Source of the DNA: Molanna angustata
Lineage: Eukaryota > Arthropoda > Insecta > Trichoptera > Molannidae
Assembly (NCBI GenBank): GCA_963576475.1
Contig: OY754981.1
Location: 26,760,132-26,824,131, forward strand
Direction of reading: 5' to 3'
DNA: 64,000 bases
Position 1 is the first letter of the stretch. Every line of letters begins with the position of its first letter. This document shows positions 54,981 to 64,000 of the stretch, piece after piece. The translations under genes were made by a program, and so were the position numbers. The notes beneath the pieces are model-generated. The model had not been told where the DNA came from, searched no databases, and was given only the letters and a program-made list of their open reading frames with translations.

Positions 54981-55130
54981 GGGTCGATGGCAGAGCGGTT
55001 AGCGCGCTGGGCTAGTAATCCAGTGGTCGCGATTTCGAATCCTGCCTCGACCGATTTCGTTCACCTATAGCACAAGCATTTATGCTTATTTTAGGGAACG
55101 TAGGAAGATGTATATGTACTTGTTTAACAA
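54981..55130 (+). mobile_element. SINE-2 (tRNA-Thr-like head), reference copy
   Basis: The head GGTCGATGGCAGAGCGGTTA ... CTCGACC folds partly like a tRNA: acceptor pairs GGTCGA/TCGACC, anticodon stem CTGGG/TCCAG with loop CTAGTAA (anticodon AGT, threonine), and B-box GATTTCGAATCC. It is followed by a body shared by all copies: GATTTCGTTCACCTATAGCA, CAAGCATTTATGCTTA, GGGAACGTAGGAAGATGTAT and ACTTGTTTAACAA. The shared body and imperfect acceptor and T stems show a SINE, not a functional tRNA gene. Confidence 0.9.
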
Positions 55131-57180
55131 TTAAAAAAAAATACTTTCATTGTGTAATTACTATCGAGACAGAAACAGTTTTTTCGATTATAAAGATTAC
55201 ACCGTGCAAATATAAACACTAATTTACACCGTGCAAGTGGCAAGTCTATTGTTAAGGGGAAATTTATTCCAACTCACCGGTGTTTTTGAATTATTTTTAT
55301 AAATTTTTTCTTCAACCGGGAAATGAACCCAAGATATCTAGAACACAAGACAGAAATCCAGTAGCTACTATTTTTTTTGTCTTTGATAAAAATAAGTAGG
55401 TATCTAAATGCATACTTGATTGCTGTAGAATTATCAAGTTAAAAATTAAGAAACAAAATTCAACACTGAATAAAACGTTCGGTCGCAATAAATCGAATCT
55501 GTGGAAACCTAACGTGTTCTATTTTATTTGTAAATGGATTTCCACTTTGTTTAAACAAAAACTTTAGAATAACTATCAAATTTGTTGATCGTTATAAATA
55601 AATTCTTTGTTTGTATCACTTATATTTATAAGCATCACTACCGGTTTCAGATCATTACACGTTGTTAACAAGCCTGATGAGGGAGCGGTTAGCTCTCAAA
55701 ACCGTCTAAAATCACTACAGGAATTGCACGCACATAAATGTAAATTTTGATTAATTTCATTCCATATAAGTTCTTATGGCAATCAATCAGGAGACATTAA
55801 ATATTGCCAGAGCAAAAAATTAGATCGATACACCCACACGATAATTATAGTTTTTATCTACTTTAATCACTATTAGTTATAAAATAAAAATAAATAACTA
55901 ACTATGTAGGTACGTGTAGCCAATTCATTAAAATAGTCAAACAATCCTCTTCTTAAGACGAAGTGTATCACTCCACGCCCTCGAGTTTACCCATTAACGA
56001 TCCAGTTAATAGAATCGTTAGGAGGAAAAAAGGCAATAATTCCCAACCCCAGCTATGCGGTTTTCGTGTATGTTTTATTTTTAAACTTAATTGTGTCTCG
56101 GTTGTACAAATAACTACTAATTTTGTAGTATTGACGGGGAATGGTCTAATTCTCTTCTTATATTTATGAATATGTACATTTTTACTGTTTTATAAAGAAA
56201 AACTTATCAAAAAATATACACAAAGTTTAATTAATTCTACATATTATTCTATTTGTTTTTTTATCAGGGATAAATTTTTAAGTTCTGAAATTTTTAATAT
56301 AGTATATAACTAATATAGTATATAAATTTTTGTTCAAATAATATTTTAATAAGAAATCAGCGTCAAACTAATTGAGTCAGGGAGCCCTTGAACAAAACAG
56401 TATTATCTGTATAACTTTAACTATCCGTTTGATATTTTACTTCATGTTGTTATCAGTTTTGAAGTTAATTGAACTTATAAAATGGAAATTTTGTATTAGC
56501 TACAATCCATAATTCTCGATGTTAAGAAAACCAATTTGATTTGTTTTGTGTGTCAAGACGAAGCTCAAAGAATGCACTCTTCACTTGACATGTTATGTAA
56601 TTGGCGTAAAAATTATTCTTAAAAATTGTGAAATCATGACTTCACTACTACCCAGTGAGGAGTAAAAATTACCGTATGCAATTTTCAATAAATTATATAT
56701 ATTTATTACAAATCAGTTTGTTTCAAATTACGAGTGAGTTTATGATACGACCGCTTTTTTCGGGGCAGATGATAACTACTTTACTGACAACTTATCAAAT
56801 AGTGAAAAAATGAGTCACGAAGTTGAAATGAAATGATTTATTTTCCATTATTTACAATGTCTACTAAACGCAGAAGATTATTTACATGGATATTATAATA
56901 TAACAATAACAAAAAAGTAACTTTATTTGAAAAAGAATTGTTATAAATATACTATTTACCATTGTTCCTATTTGGAAATTTTCTGCCACACTGGACAAGT
57001 CTGTACTGAGGCAGTATTTTTTCAATTTGGCCTAAGGTTACATGTTTTTGAATGCAAAACAATTAAGCAGAACAGAAAAATAATTTGACATTATACCGTG
57101 ATCTCTAAGTTATTTGAAATCGATAATGATAAATGGCACCAAGTTATTAAGTTTAAAATATTAAGGAGAAGCATTTAGAT
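55131..57180. other. No assigned gene
   Basis: 55640-55715 (CACTACCGGTTTCAGATCAT ... AAGCCTGATGAGGGAGCGGT ... TCAAAACCGTC) resembles hairpin-containing sequences found in Penelope-like or related elements, with low confidence. A plus-strand frame at about 55963-56075 (NDPVNRIVRRKKGNNSQPQL) is polar and protein-like for 25 codons but unsupported otherwise. The rest is AT-rich. Confidence 0.4.
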
Positions 57181-57340
57181 GGGTCGATGGCAGAGCGGTT
57201 AGTGCGCTGGGCTAGTTATCCAGTGGTCGCGAGTTCGAATCCTGCCTCGACCGATTTCGTTCACCTATAGCACAAGCATTTATTTGCTTATTTAAGGGAA
57301 CGTAGGAAGATGTATATGTACTTGTTTAACAAGGACATAT
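57181..57340 (+). mobile_element. SINE-2 copy
   Basis: GGGTCGATGGCAGAGCGGTT, TGGTCGCGAGTTCGAATCCT, CCTCGACCGATTTCGTTCAC, then GGGAACGTAGGAAGATGTAT and ACTTGTTTAACAAGGACATA. The preceding GAT is also present before the 54981 copy. The loop here is CTAGTTA. Confidence 0.9.
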
Positions 57341-58007
57341 TCATTTTATTCAAAAAAAAATATTAATTTTTTATCTATTGGGGTTCGGCATTGCGTCGTT
57401 ATTTAAGATGTTCACATATAAACAAAACGATACACGTGGGCTTTAAATCGCTCACACATAATATTTTATATAACTATCGTACTCATATGTATACTGTAGG
57501 ACCATATTAATGTTCAGTTCAACTATTCATCATCATTTTTGTGAACAAGTTTCTTATTCGCTGAAGTATTCAATATTCAATGATCTCCCCCCCCCCACCC
57601 TTCCCCACAAGTCCTATCTCCTTATCCTCTCCGCTAACCCCTACACAGCTATTGATAATGTATTATTATAAACAGATTGATTTGATAATCCTGTAGAGAT
57701 ATTTAAATTATTTTTTTCTCATACCTACTAGGTATTGGCGAGGTATCAAAATATTCTAAGAAGATTAACGTCCGCTAATATCTTTATGTTGTCGATGAAT
57801 TTTAAGTTGATGTGAAAAAATCAACATTAAAAATAAAATATGGCGGTGTTGAATATATATTTATTTGTCTCTTTGCATGTAATATGTTTATAAATATTAA
57901 GTATTATGTTACACTGACGGGTTTATAGCCATTTGACAATTCCTTTTAACCAACCAGATAGATACCTTTGGATAACAAAATACGTGTACTTATTAAAACA
58001 AATAATT
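57341..58007. other. No gene seen
   Basis: A run of C at about 57586-57596 followed by ACCCTTCCCC is the only notable composition feature. Confidence 0.45.
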
Positions 58008-58170
58008 CATACCATCACGGCTTATCTCACAATATGGGTTAATCAGCGACAAGTGTTCGGGTGTGCATTACCTTTTAAAAGGAAACACGACGCATGCGTA
58101 TATACCCACACACCAGTCTCGTCTTATCTAAAGGCACTACATTCAGAATGGGCAGTGAACCTCATTGCAG
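58008..58170 (-). repeat. Repeat B (SINE-like), best copy
   Basis: CATACCATCACGGCTTATCT, AATATGGGTTAATCAGCGAC, AAGTGTTCGGGTGTGCATTA, AAAGGAAACACGACGCATGC, ACACACCAGTCTCGTCTTAT and AGGCACTACATTCAGAATGG, then GCAGTGAACCTC. On the minus strand it ends CCGTGATGGTATG, the same end as LINE-A. The plus-strand 86-codon frame across it (with CVYTHTPVSSYLK) recurs weakly in the copy at 27418 (YTHTPVSSHLK), but a coding role is doubtful. Confidence 0.82.
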
Positions 58171-58989
58171 AAATATATGATCTTAAATTCTAAATTTCAT
58201 TTTCCAAAGCGAAATAGCACTTTAATGTTTTGATATATGAAATACCAATGATAGAAGTGTTATCTATGGAAAGAATATTTAATATAAAATTCATATCGCT
58301 ATTTTGATATAATTTGTAAGAAGACACAGTAAAATATTTACGATTTAGCTTGAAATTAATGAACGAAGAATTATTTCAAAACTAATTTTAATATTCAATT
58401 AAAATACAAACTATTAATATACCACTTAAAAGTTTTATTTTGGAAAATTACATCATTATTCTGAATAGACATGGAAAAACAAATATAAATTATTTATTAA
58501 CGATTAAAAAACCATTTACATAAAAAAACTAAAACCAACATATATACAAAGTCATCTTAAATAAACAAAATAAAGAACAAGGTATCCATATTATAAAATA
58601 GGAAAAAAATGTGAAATAAAGAAATATACAAAACAAAATAAAAAGTAAAGCGTGAATACAAAACTGTAAAAATGCCTAGTAAAATATAAAAGTATATAAA
58701 AGTCAAGAAACAAAATCAAAAAAGAACAAATACCTACACAAAAATAAAAATCATTAAACAAACGAAGAAGAAATATAAGAAGAAAACAAGTCATAGAAGA
58801 GAAAACGAAAACACAAAAAAATAGTAAGCGTTCATTTTTTCTGCTTGAAATGTTGACAATCTCAAAATGCATTTTTATGAAGTAAGTACATTTCTATTAA
58901 ATTCTTAAACAGATATAAGATTCCCAGAACACAAAAGTTTTCACAATACACTATACACACAAAACATTGTCACGAAACTCATAGTATGT
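58171..58989. other. AT-rich; A-rich block
   Basis: 58480-58820 is strongly A-rich on the plus strand and yields a 93-codon phenylalanine-rich minus-strand frame, which I regard as an artefact of composition. Confidence 0.45.
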
Positions 58990-59155
58990 ATTTTCTACAA
59001 GATACTTGTTAAGAAATTTTAAGTAAAATTGCATTACTAGCAAGATGAGCATGTATGTATGAGACAGTGAATCAATGTTGATGAAGCGATGAATCAAGAT
59101 AGAAGAATGCTGTGTTAAGTTCTCACTGCCTACCCCTCGAGGAAGATAGAAGTGG
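58990..59155 (+). pseudogene. LINE-A tail, strongly decayed
   Basis: Nucleotide traces GAGCATGTATGTATGAGACA, GTGAATCAATGTTGATGAAG, CGATGAATCAAGATAGAAGA and TTCTCACTGCCTACCCC follow the order RRACMRRC.NVDEA...QDR...VLSAYP. The frame is broken by several stops. Confidence 0.6.
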
Positions 59156-60084
59156 AGATAAAATACGCTTAAAATTTATTGTAAAATCATGACTCTCCAC
59201 TATTCCATAGTGTGGAGACTAAAAATATACTAACAAAATAATTCCAATCTCAGTTTGTAATAAAAATAAAAGTTATATTTTAACGAAAATCACATTGTTT
59301 TTAATCTTGGCCAGCACGAATACTTCCACGAACTAATAACCTACTCAATGTTATTACGGCTCTAATGTCATCTTCCATGTTCTTCTTATCTTTAACACAC
59401 CTCCCACCGCACACCCAAAGGACACTACCTACTATCCTTAAAACAACAAACAAACATTATCGTTAATATATCATCACTCCACCCTATCTCTGCTATGACT
59501 ATATGTCTTCTCCTGTCACCAGCACTGAGCCATGCATCTGTCAGGTTATAGCACAGTAGCAGCACAGTGCCATGCAAGTTTGACGCTTCGATTAAATGCT
59601 CATTCTTCAAAATTTAGAGGCGAGACGTTAATTTTATTAGAGCACGTGCTAATGGCAGCGGAATAGATAAATATTGAATTGTTCGGAAAGACATCTCGTT
59701 TTTTTTTGTTTGTTATAAATGAAGGATTTTTAACTTTACATGTAAAAATACATATACCCCAATTTGAATCAAATTTCTCAAGTGTATTCCTAAAAAAGTA
59801 TTTTTAACATTTCTCTAGTAGGTAAATATTGTCTCACAATTTTTTAAATCCAGCATAATTTCCCCAAATATGTTTTTATTAAAAATATCATTTTTAAGTA
59901 AAATCAAAGTGATTGATCGGTAAAGTTTTTCATTTCATGAAAGGTTTGTTCTTAAAATATATTAAGATTCAGATTGTTGAAATCCCGTATAAACCCTTTT
60001 AACGCACGCGATATTAACACTTACTAAGACGTATCCTTACTATAGTGTCTTAGGCGGTTTTAATACTATATCATGTTTTCAGTC
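59156..60084. other. No gene seen
   Basis: AAATCATGACTCTCCACTAT ... ATAGTGTGGAG near 59184 recurs with changes near 46757 and 56632, a small unassigned repeat. Otherwise blank. Confidence 0.4.
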
Positions 60085-60250
60085 ACTAGTTATATGCCTT
60101 CTTAAACGGAGTAGGCAGTGAGCACCGATCCCCATAAACCACTATCCTTGCAAACATTTGTTGCTTCGTTTACATTCTTACATCGTTTATAAATGTCCGC
60201 CGTTTTTTATAAGATTTTCATGTTTCCTTCAAAATATCACTTCTGCTTTT
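60085..60250 (-). pseudogene. LINE-A tail, decayed
   Basis: Minus strand reads KRCKNVNEATNVCKDSGLWG and SVLTAYSV before a stop, the RRCMNVDEARDVCKDR.VWRSVLSAYP block of LINE-A. Upstream traces of YFEGN (ILKEGN) are visible. Confidence 0.7.
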
Positions 60251-60415
60251 CACTCCAACTTACTTTACTCTTTGCTTATGTATGTAAATATTATTTTTTC
60301 CCTTTTTGACATTAAATAAGGAAAAATATGCTGAAAATGAAGATTTCAACTTTCCAAGTTTGATAATGATATACCAAACAGAATCGGGGAAATTGTTCAC
60401 AAATAAGCCTTGCTA

Positions 60416-60560
60416 TTGCCGATAGCCGTGGCATAAGTGGTTTGTAGTCGCTTGATTTTTGCGGTGGCGTCCCGGGATCGATTCCCGGTAGAGGAAAAAT
60501 TCATTTAAAATTATCATTGCGTCCATGGGTTGGAAACTCTGGTGTCTTTGTGATTAACTC
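60416..60560 (+). mobile_element. tRNA-derived SINE, related to SINE-3
   Basis: Head GCCGATAGCCGTGGCATAAG (A-box-like) and B-box GGGATCGATTCCCGG, then TAGAGGAAAAATTCATTTAA, TTGCGTCCATGGGTTGGAAA and CTCTGGTG. The head-to-GGAAACTCTGG layout follows SINE-3, with much divergence. Confidence 0.65.
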
Positions 60561-61564
60561 AATGTGAATAGCAAAATACATAAAAACTTCGTCAGCGGGT
60601 CTTTGTTTAGGGGCTTCTCCATTCAATTCATACGTATCTCCAAGAATTAGTGCTGTGTTGAAAAAAACGGAATGATTTTCCTTACAACCTATAAGATAGT
60701 GTGTATGTACATAGTTATAATATACTGTGAACTTTTACCACAACTCCGCGTCTGGTCTATTAAGAAAATCTCTTTCGGGAGGGCCAATGTGAAATTAAAA
60801 CCATTAATGTGATGTCTTCACGATCAATTTGCTTTAATGTTTACGATGTGTTGAACAAATTATGTATATCTCGCGTGTTTTATATATGTACCTACACTAC
60901 ATATACGGCAGACTAATGTTTATTGACTAGTCCGTTGTCATTAGTTATACATATTTGATTGAGCTTGTTTTTATTGTATGAAAAATGAGCGAGTTATGGC
61001 AATGTTTAACTCTCCACAGTCTCCACTACATTTGAACTAAAGTGTAAGCTGTTCACATAGAAGTTCCAATGCTCCAATAACAGGTGTTTACTAAATAATA
61101 TGTAGGTATAATATGTAAATAATAATTGATTAAAGAAACACCAACAGAATATAGGAATAAACATAAAACATATGTATGTATGTTTTATTTAGATGTAAAA
61201 AATAAATGCATTTTCTTACATCTAGTATAACCAAAAAGCATATTAGCAAGTTGAAAAAATAAAAAGTTTTCACATTATGAAATATATAAAAACATCAAAA
61301 AACAAGAAAATATTCAAATTATATACACAGTAACAATCTGCATAAAAGTTTCAATGCTCCATTAATAGGTGTTAACTACATAATATTTGAAATATGTAAA
61401 TAATAATAGATTAAATTAGCCTTTAAGAATAAAAATGAAATTAGGTGACTATAACATTGATAGTATAGTGTATTGTAAAAACATGCTTCAGAAAAACTAT
61501 TATTAAGAAACAATCCACCATGTAGAAGGGAAAACATCTCACAATGATTGTTGATTTGCTTTTA
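60561..61564. repeat. Region holding a roughly 285-bp direct repeat
   Basis: 61062-61140 (GTTCCAATGCTCCAATAACA, GGTGTTTACTAAATAATATG, TATGTAAATAATAATTGATT) is repeated at 61347-61420 (GTTTCAATGCTCCATTAATA, GGTGTTAACTACATAATATT, TATGTAAATAATAATAGATT). A tandem duplication is the simplest reading. No gene seen in the rest. Confidence 0.6.
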
Positions 61565-61765
61565 TCAAACGCTTGAAGGTAAGTCGTTTGGTTTCTGTGC
61601 GGGCATCCTGGGTTCGATCCCCTGCAGAGGAGAAATTTATTTAAATTCATTTCTCACGCTAATATTGCTTCTCTAGGCTGGAAACACTGGTTAGTAGGAA
61701 GAAATTGCCATAAGGCAAATAAACTCGCTACTTACGCAGGGTGCAAGGAAGTGTTTATTTTTTTG
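61565..61765 (+). mobile_element. SINE-3 copy
   Basis: TTCTGTGCGGGCATCCTGGG, B-box GGGTTCGATCCCC, TGCAGAGGAGAAATTTATTT, GCTTCTCTAGGCTGGAAACA, GAAATTGCCATAAGGCAAAT, AACTCGCTACTTACGCAGGG, TGCAAGGAAGTG, then a T-rich tail. The A-box part is missing. Collinear with 36640-36856. Confidence 0.88.
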
Positions 61766-62396
61766 TATACTAATCATTTAACAAATTTACTATGTTTTGC
61801 GCGCGTTTCGTCAAATTATCAGTAAAATGTAGTGTTCTATTCTCTCCTCTCTTACCCCATGAAGATTCTAAAGTGACGGAATGTACAAGTATATGAAATT
61901 GTGTTTTATTAAAAATTATCATTCTGTTATTATTATACCATATTTCTCCTTTTAGCATAATTTTTGTCTTCGTTTTGTAAGCATATTGTTTATATCTATT
62001 TATGTGCAACGTTTGATTATAGACATAAAAAGTAGGTAATTATATGAAATAGTTTAAATAATGCCGCTGGCCACATTTTGAAACAACACTTACATGATTA
62101 ATAAGAAATATCAAGTGTTATAACTTGAGTGACAAAACATAAAATTGTATCAATATCTATCTCTATACTTAATTAAATGAGTGCTTAATAAATATAAACG
62201 GGTATATTGATGCAATGAATGATTACCGTTTCATCGTACGGTGATAATATTTATAAAAATTAATTTATTATTAATAGTCTTATCACTTTGAAGAATGTGG
62301 CACTCACTACTCAATGCCTACCCAAAAAGGCACGTCGTTTTTGTCAAATCATACAATTATTAAAAATAGATTAACAGAAACATTAAGTAATCCATA
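61766..62396. other. No gene; LINE-A scrap
   Basis: GTGGCACTCACTACTCAATG, CCTACCCAAAAAGGCACGTC at 62297-62336 looks like a tiny LINE-A end. Otherwise AT-rich. Confidence 0.4.
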
Positions 62397-62398
62397 AC

Positions 62399-62690
62399 AT
62401 ACCATACCATCACGCCATTTCCCTATTTGGAGTAGGCAGAGAGAACCGAACGCCAGACTCCTCTCTCTTGACACACATTCCTCGCTTCATTCACGTCCAT
62501 ACATCATCTCATACACGTTCTTCTATTATTCTTACTTCTAACATCACCATCTTTCAATATCCCATTTATGTGATCGTGCCAACTTTTTCTTGGCCGACCT
62601 CTACTTTTCGTTCCTCTTTTATCAGCCTTGTACACTTTTTTTGTCAGACGGTCATCACTCATTCTTTCTGTGGCCATTTTTTTATAAATA
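62399..62690 (-). pseudogene. LINE-A reverse transcriptase C-terminus
   Basis: Minus strand: TKKVYKADKRGTKSRGRPRK, then HDHINGILKDGDVRS-like, RRACMR.CMDVNEARNVCQER and WRSLAF/WRSVLSAYSK-type end, then GGCGTGATGGTATG. It is very close in sequence to the copy at 13382-13862 on the same strand and lacks only its upstream part. The plus-strand frames at 62468-62746 are shadows. Confidence 0.85.
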
Positions 62691-62937
62691 TTATGTACAT
62701 TTTATACAAAAACAAAAATCATCATTTTTGTATAAATATAAAATAGATACAAAAGATAAAGGCAATCGTGGTTTTACTGGATTCACGAATGCAGGCCCAC
62801 GAGCACAGGCGATCAGAGTACCAGTCAGAATAAGCGAGCCACATGGGCTTGCGACCATGTGCGGGCTTAAGGGGCCCCTTTGTGATTCGAGTCACGCAAA
62901 AATAACATTGGGTAACTAATTCGATCGATTTGTAAGA
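62691..62937. other. Unassigned, partly GC-rich
   Basis: 62780-62885 is GC-rich and contains ACATGGGCTTGCGACCATGT and GGGGCCCC. It may be the end of an unknown element; no gene was recognised. Confidence 0.35.
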
Positions 62938-63433
62938 AGAATCGGTTTAGGTTGGGCAGCTTTTGATAAGCTCGACCACGCTTTCAAATATCCTCATATA
63001 GCCATGTGTCTCAAAATGAAAGTATTCGAAGCCTTCGTCCTCTTTGTAATTACATATGGTTTGGAAACCATGACTCTGACCATACATAAACTGATATGCA
63101 CGCAAAGGTCTATGGAAAGGTCTATGCTGGGGATAAGACTTAGGAACAAAATACGGAATGATGAAATTAGACGCCGTACCAAGCTTCTTGACATTATAGA
63201 CCATATTGCAGGTCTATAGTGGCAGTAGGCAGGTCATGTGTAAAGACAGGAAGTTGACAGATGGGCACCACGAATTCTCAATTCTACAATGGAGACCTTG
63301 GGAAGACAAAAGAAGAGTAGGTCGGCCCCAGAAAAGATGGGCCGACGATATTGGTTGCAGTCGCGGGAAAAAAGTGATAGAGGAAAAGATGCAAATAGTT
63401 GAAGAAGGCTTACATCAGTAGTGGAAAAATGAC
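62938..63433 (+). pseudogene. RTE-type reverse transcriptase C-terminus, decayed
   Basis: Plus strand reads GWAAFDKLDHAFKY, KMKVFEAFVLFVITYGLETM, TLTIHKLICTQRSMERSMLG, IRLRNKIRNDEIRRRTKLLD, IIDHIAGL, then after a stop QWAGHV (decayed), DGHHEFSILQWRPWEDKRRV, GRPQKRWADDIG and EEGLHQ with a stop, W, KND and a stop. This is the YGAETWTLT ... QRAMERSMLG.SLRD.IRN ... GRPP.RW.DD block of RTE-clade polyproteins; 1743-2278 is a sister piece. Two nonsense changes and 5' truncation make it inactive. Confidence 0.88.
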
Positions 63434-63617
63434 TGAGAAGACGAAGAATTCGATCTGTTATAAATTGCTGTTATATAAAAATTACTTTTTTCTTACCTAT
63501 ATTAATTATTTTGCCGATAGCTATTTCGTCCTATATACCTTATGGTGTACGTATGTATATAAATTTAAAGAAGTATATTAAATGAACAAACATTAAATCA
63601 TAATAAGAAAATATGTA

Positions 63618-63775
63618 TACCTGGAGACACAGTTTCAATTGTTTTCATTCTGGACCATTAAGACGATAAATATCACAAGTCTCCAAAGTGTGGCAACTTC
63701 TTATTGGGTGCGTGTTAAATTAATATTTGACACAGTTCCTGTTAGTTGCCTGAGAAACAATACAAAAATAAATAC
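63618..63775 (+). mobile_element. SINE-1 copy, head missing
   Basis: TACCTGGAGACACAGTTTCA, ATTCTGGACCATTAAGACGA, ACAAGTCTCCAAAGTGTGGC, AACTTCTTATTGGGTGCGTG, TTAAATTAATATTTGACACA, GTTCCTGTTAGTTGCCTGAG and an AT-rich tail. Begins just after the B-box. Confidence 0.85.
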
Positions 63776-64000
63776 ATCATAATATGTCGATTATGAAACA
63801 TACGGACGTACAAAAGTACGTATTTAAAATATTATAATACTTTATCTTTAGGTGTGCATATGTATTATAGGCCTTGTGATAAATGGATAAACAGTATTCC
63901 AAAGATATCGCCATAATTATATTTTTCCACACTAAAGTGAAGTAAAGTTAGGTTAGGTTAGGTTGATATGTAAATGGCGACATAATAACAGAGTCACCAG
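63776..64000. other. No gene; three TTAGG units
   Basis: TTAGG, the usual insect telomere unit, occurs three times in tandem at 63948-63962. Three units are too few to mean a telomere and are common by chance or as repair scars. Confidence 0.6.

Noticed and set aside
54982..55052. A tRNA-Thr gene
   Set aside because: Stem mismatches and a non-tRNA body shared with two other copies show that it is a SINE head.
55963..56075. Exon encoding PVNRIVRRKKGNNSQ
   Set aside because: Only about 25 protein-like codons, no second piece, and weak splice-site context.
58591..58872. 93-codon phenylalanine-rich membrane protein
   Set aside because: Produced by an A-rich plus strand; amino-acid composition simply mirrors base composition.
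63948..63962. Telomere or telomere-targeted retrotransposon boundary
   Set aside because: Only three TTAGG units, and no TRAS or SART coding sequence next to them.

Overview
The window is AT-rich DNA from an insect nuclear genome, most likely a moth or butterfly (Lepidoptera). The reasons are the mix of repeats: RTE-type and R1-type non-LTR retrotransposon remains, several tRNA-derived SINE families, Helitrons with the A|TC...CTAG|T ends and the 5' motif AAAATCTCGTGTC, and many Harbinger- or hAT-like short inverted-repeat elements. Words such as GTAGGTACCTAC are also frequent. I cannot name the species. I found no convincing host protein-coding gene, rRNA or genuine tRNA gene. Nearly every long open reading frame is either a transposon remnant or a chance frame in low-complexity DNA.

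Layout. 1-8.9 kb: a Helitron end, two kinds of LINE tail, a 12-bp minisatellite and three copies of an unnamed repeat (F), one of which was later hit by a LINE tail flanked by a 12-bp duplication. 8.9-21.3 kb: mostly unassigned AT-rich DNA with a SINE, a nested inverted repeat, a 35-bp hairpin flanked by 8-bp direct repeats, and LINE-A tails. 21.3-24.0 kb: the best-preserved element, a 5'-truncated RTE-type retrotransposon on the minus strand (endonuclease plus reverse transcriptase, one frameshift) bounded by a 14-15 bp target duplication. 25.3-26.7 kb: three linked copies of repeat E whose core lies in opposite orientations. 27-34 kb: LINE and SINE remains and a 1.16-kb Harbinger-like element. 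34.1-36.6 kb: a complete short Helitron, then an R1-clade fragment split by a 182-bp palindromic MITE. 38.8-46.7 kb: decayed coding scraps, SINEs and further repeat E copies. 47.4-54.5 kb: three inverted-repeat elements, SINEs and LINE tails. 54.9-64.0 kb: tRNA-Thr-like SINEs, more LINE-A tails, a second RTE tail and three TTAGG units.

How the parts relate. LINE-A (protein tail reading WHDHVN ... SAYP ... RDMA, then GGCGTGATGGTATG repeats) is the dominant family. A second, apparently non-coding family (B) ends in nearly the same bases, as expected for a SINE-like passenger of that LINE. Clear target duplications around the RTE copy, two LINE-A tails, the Harbinger-like elements and the R1-borne MITE allow relative ages to be read. 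No gene network or operon can be described, because no functional gene was identified.
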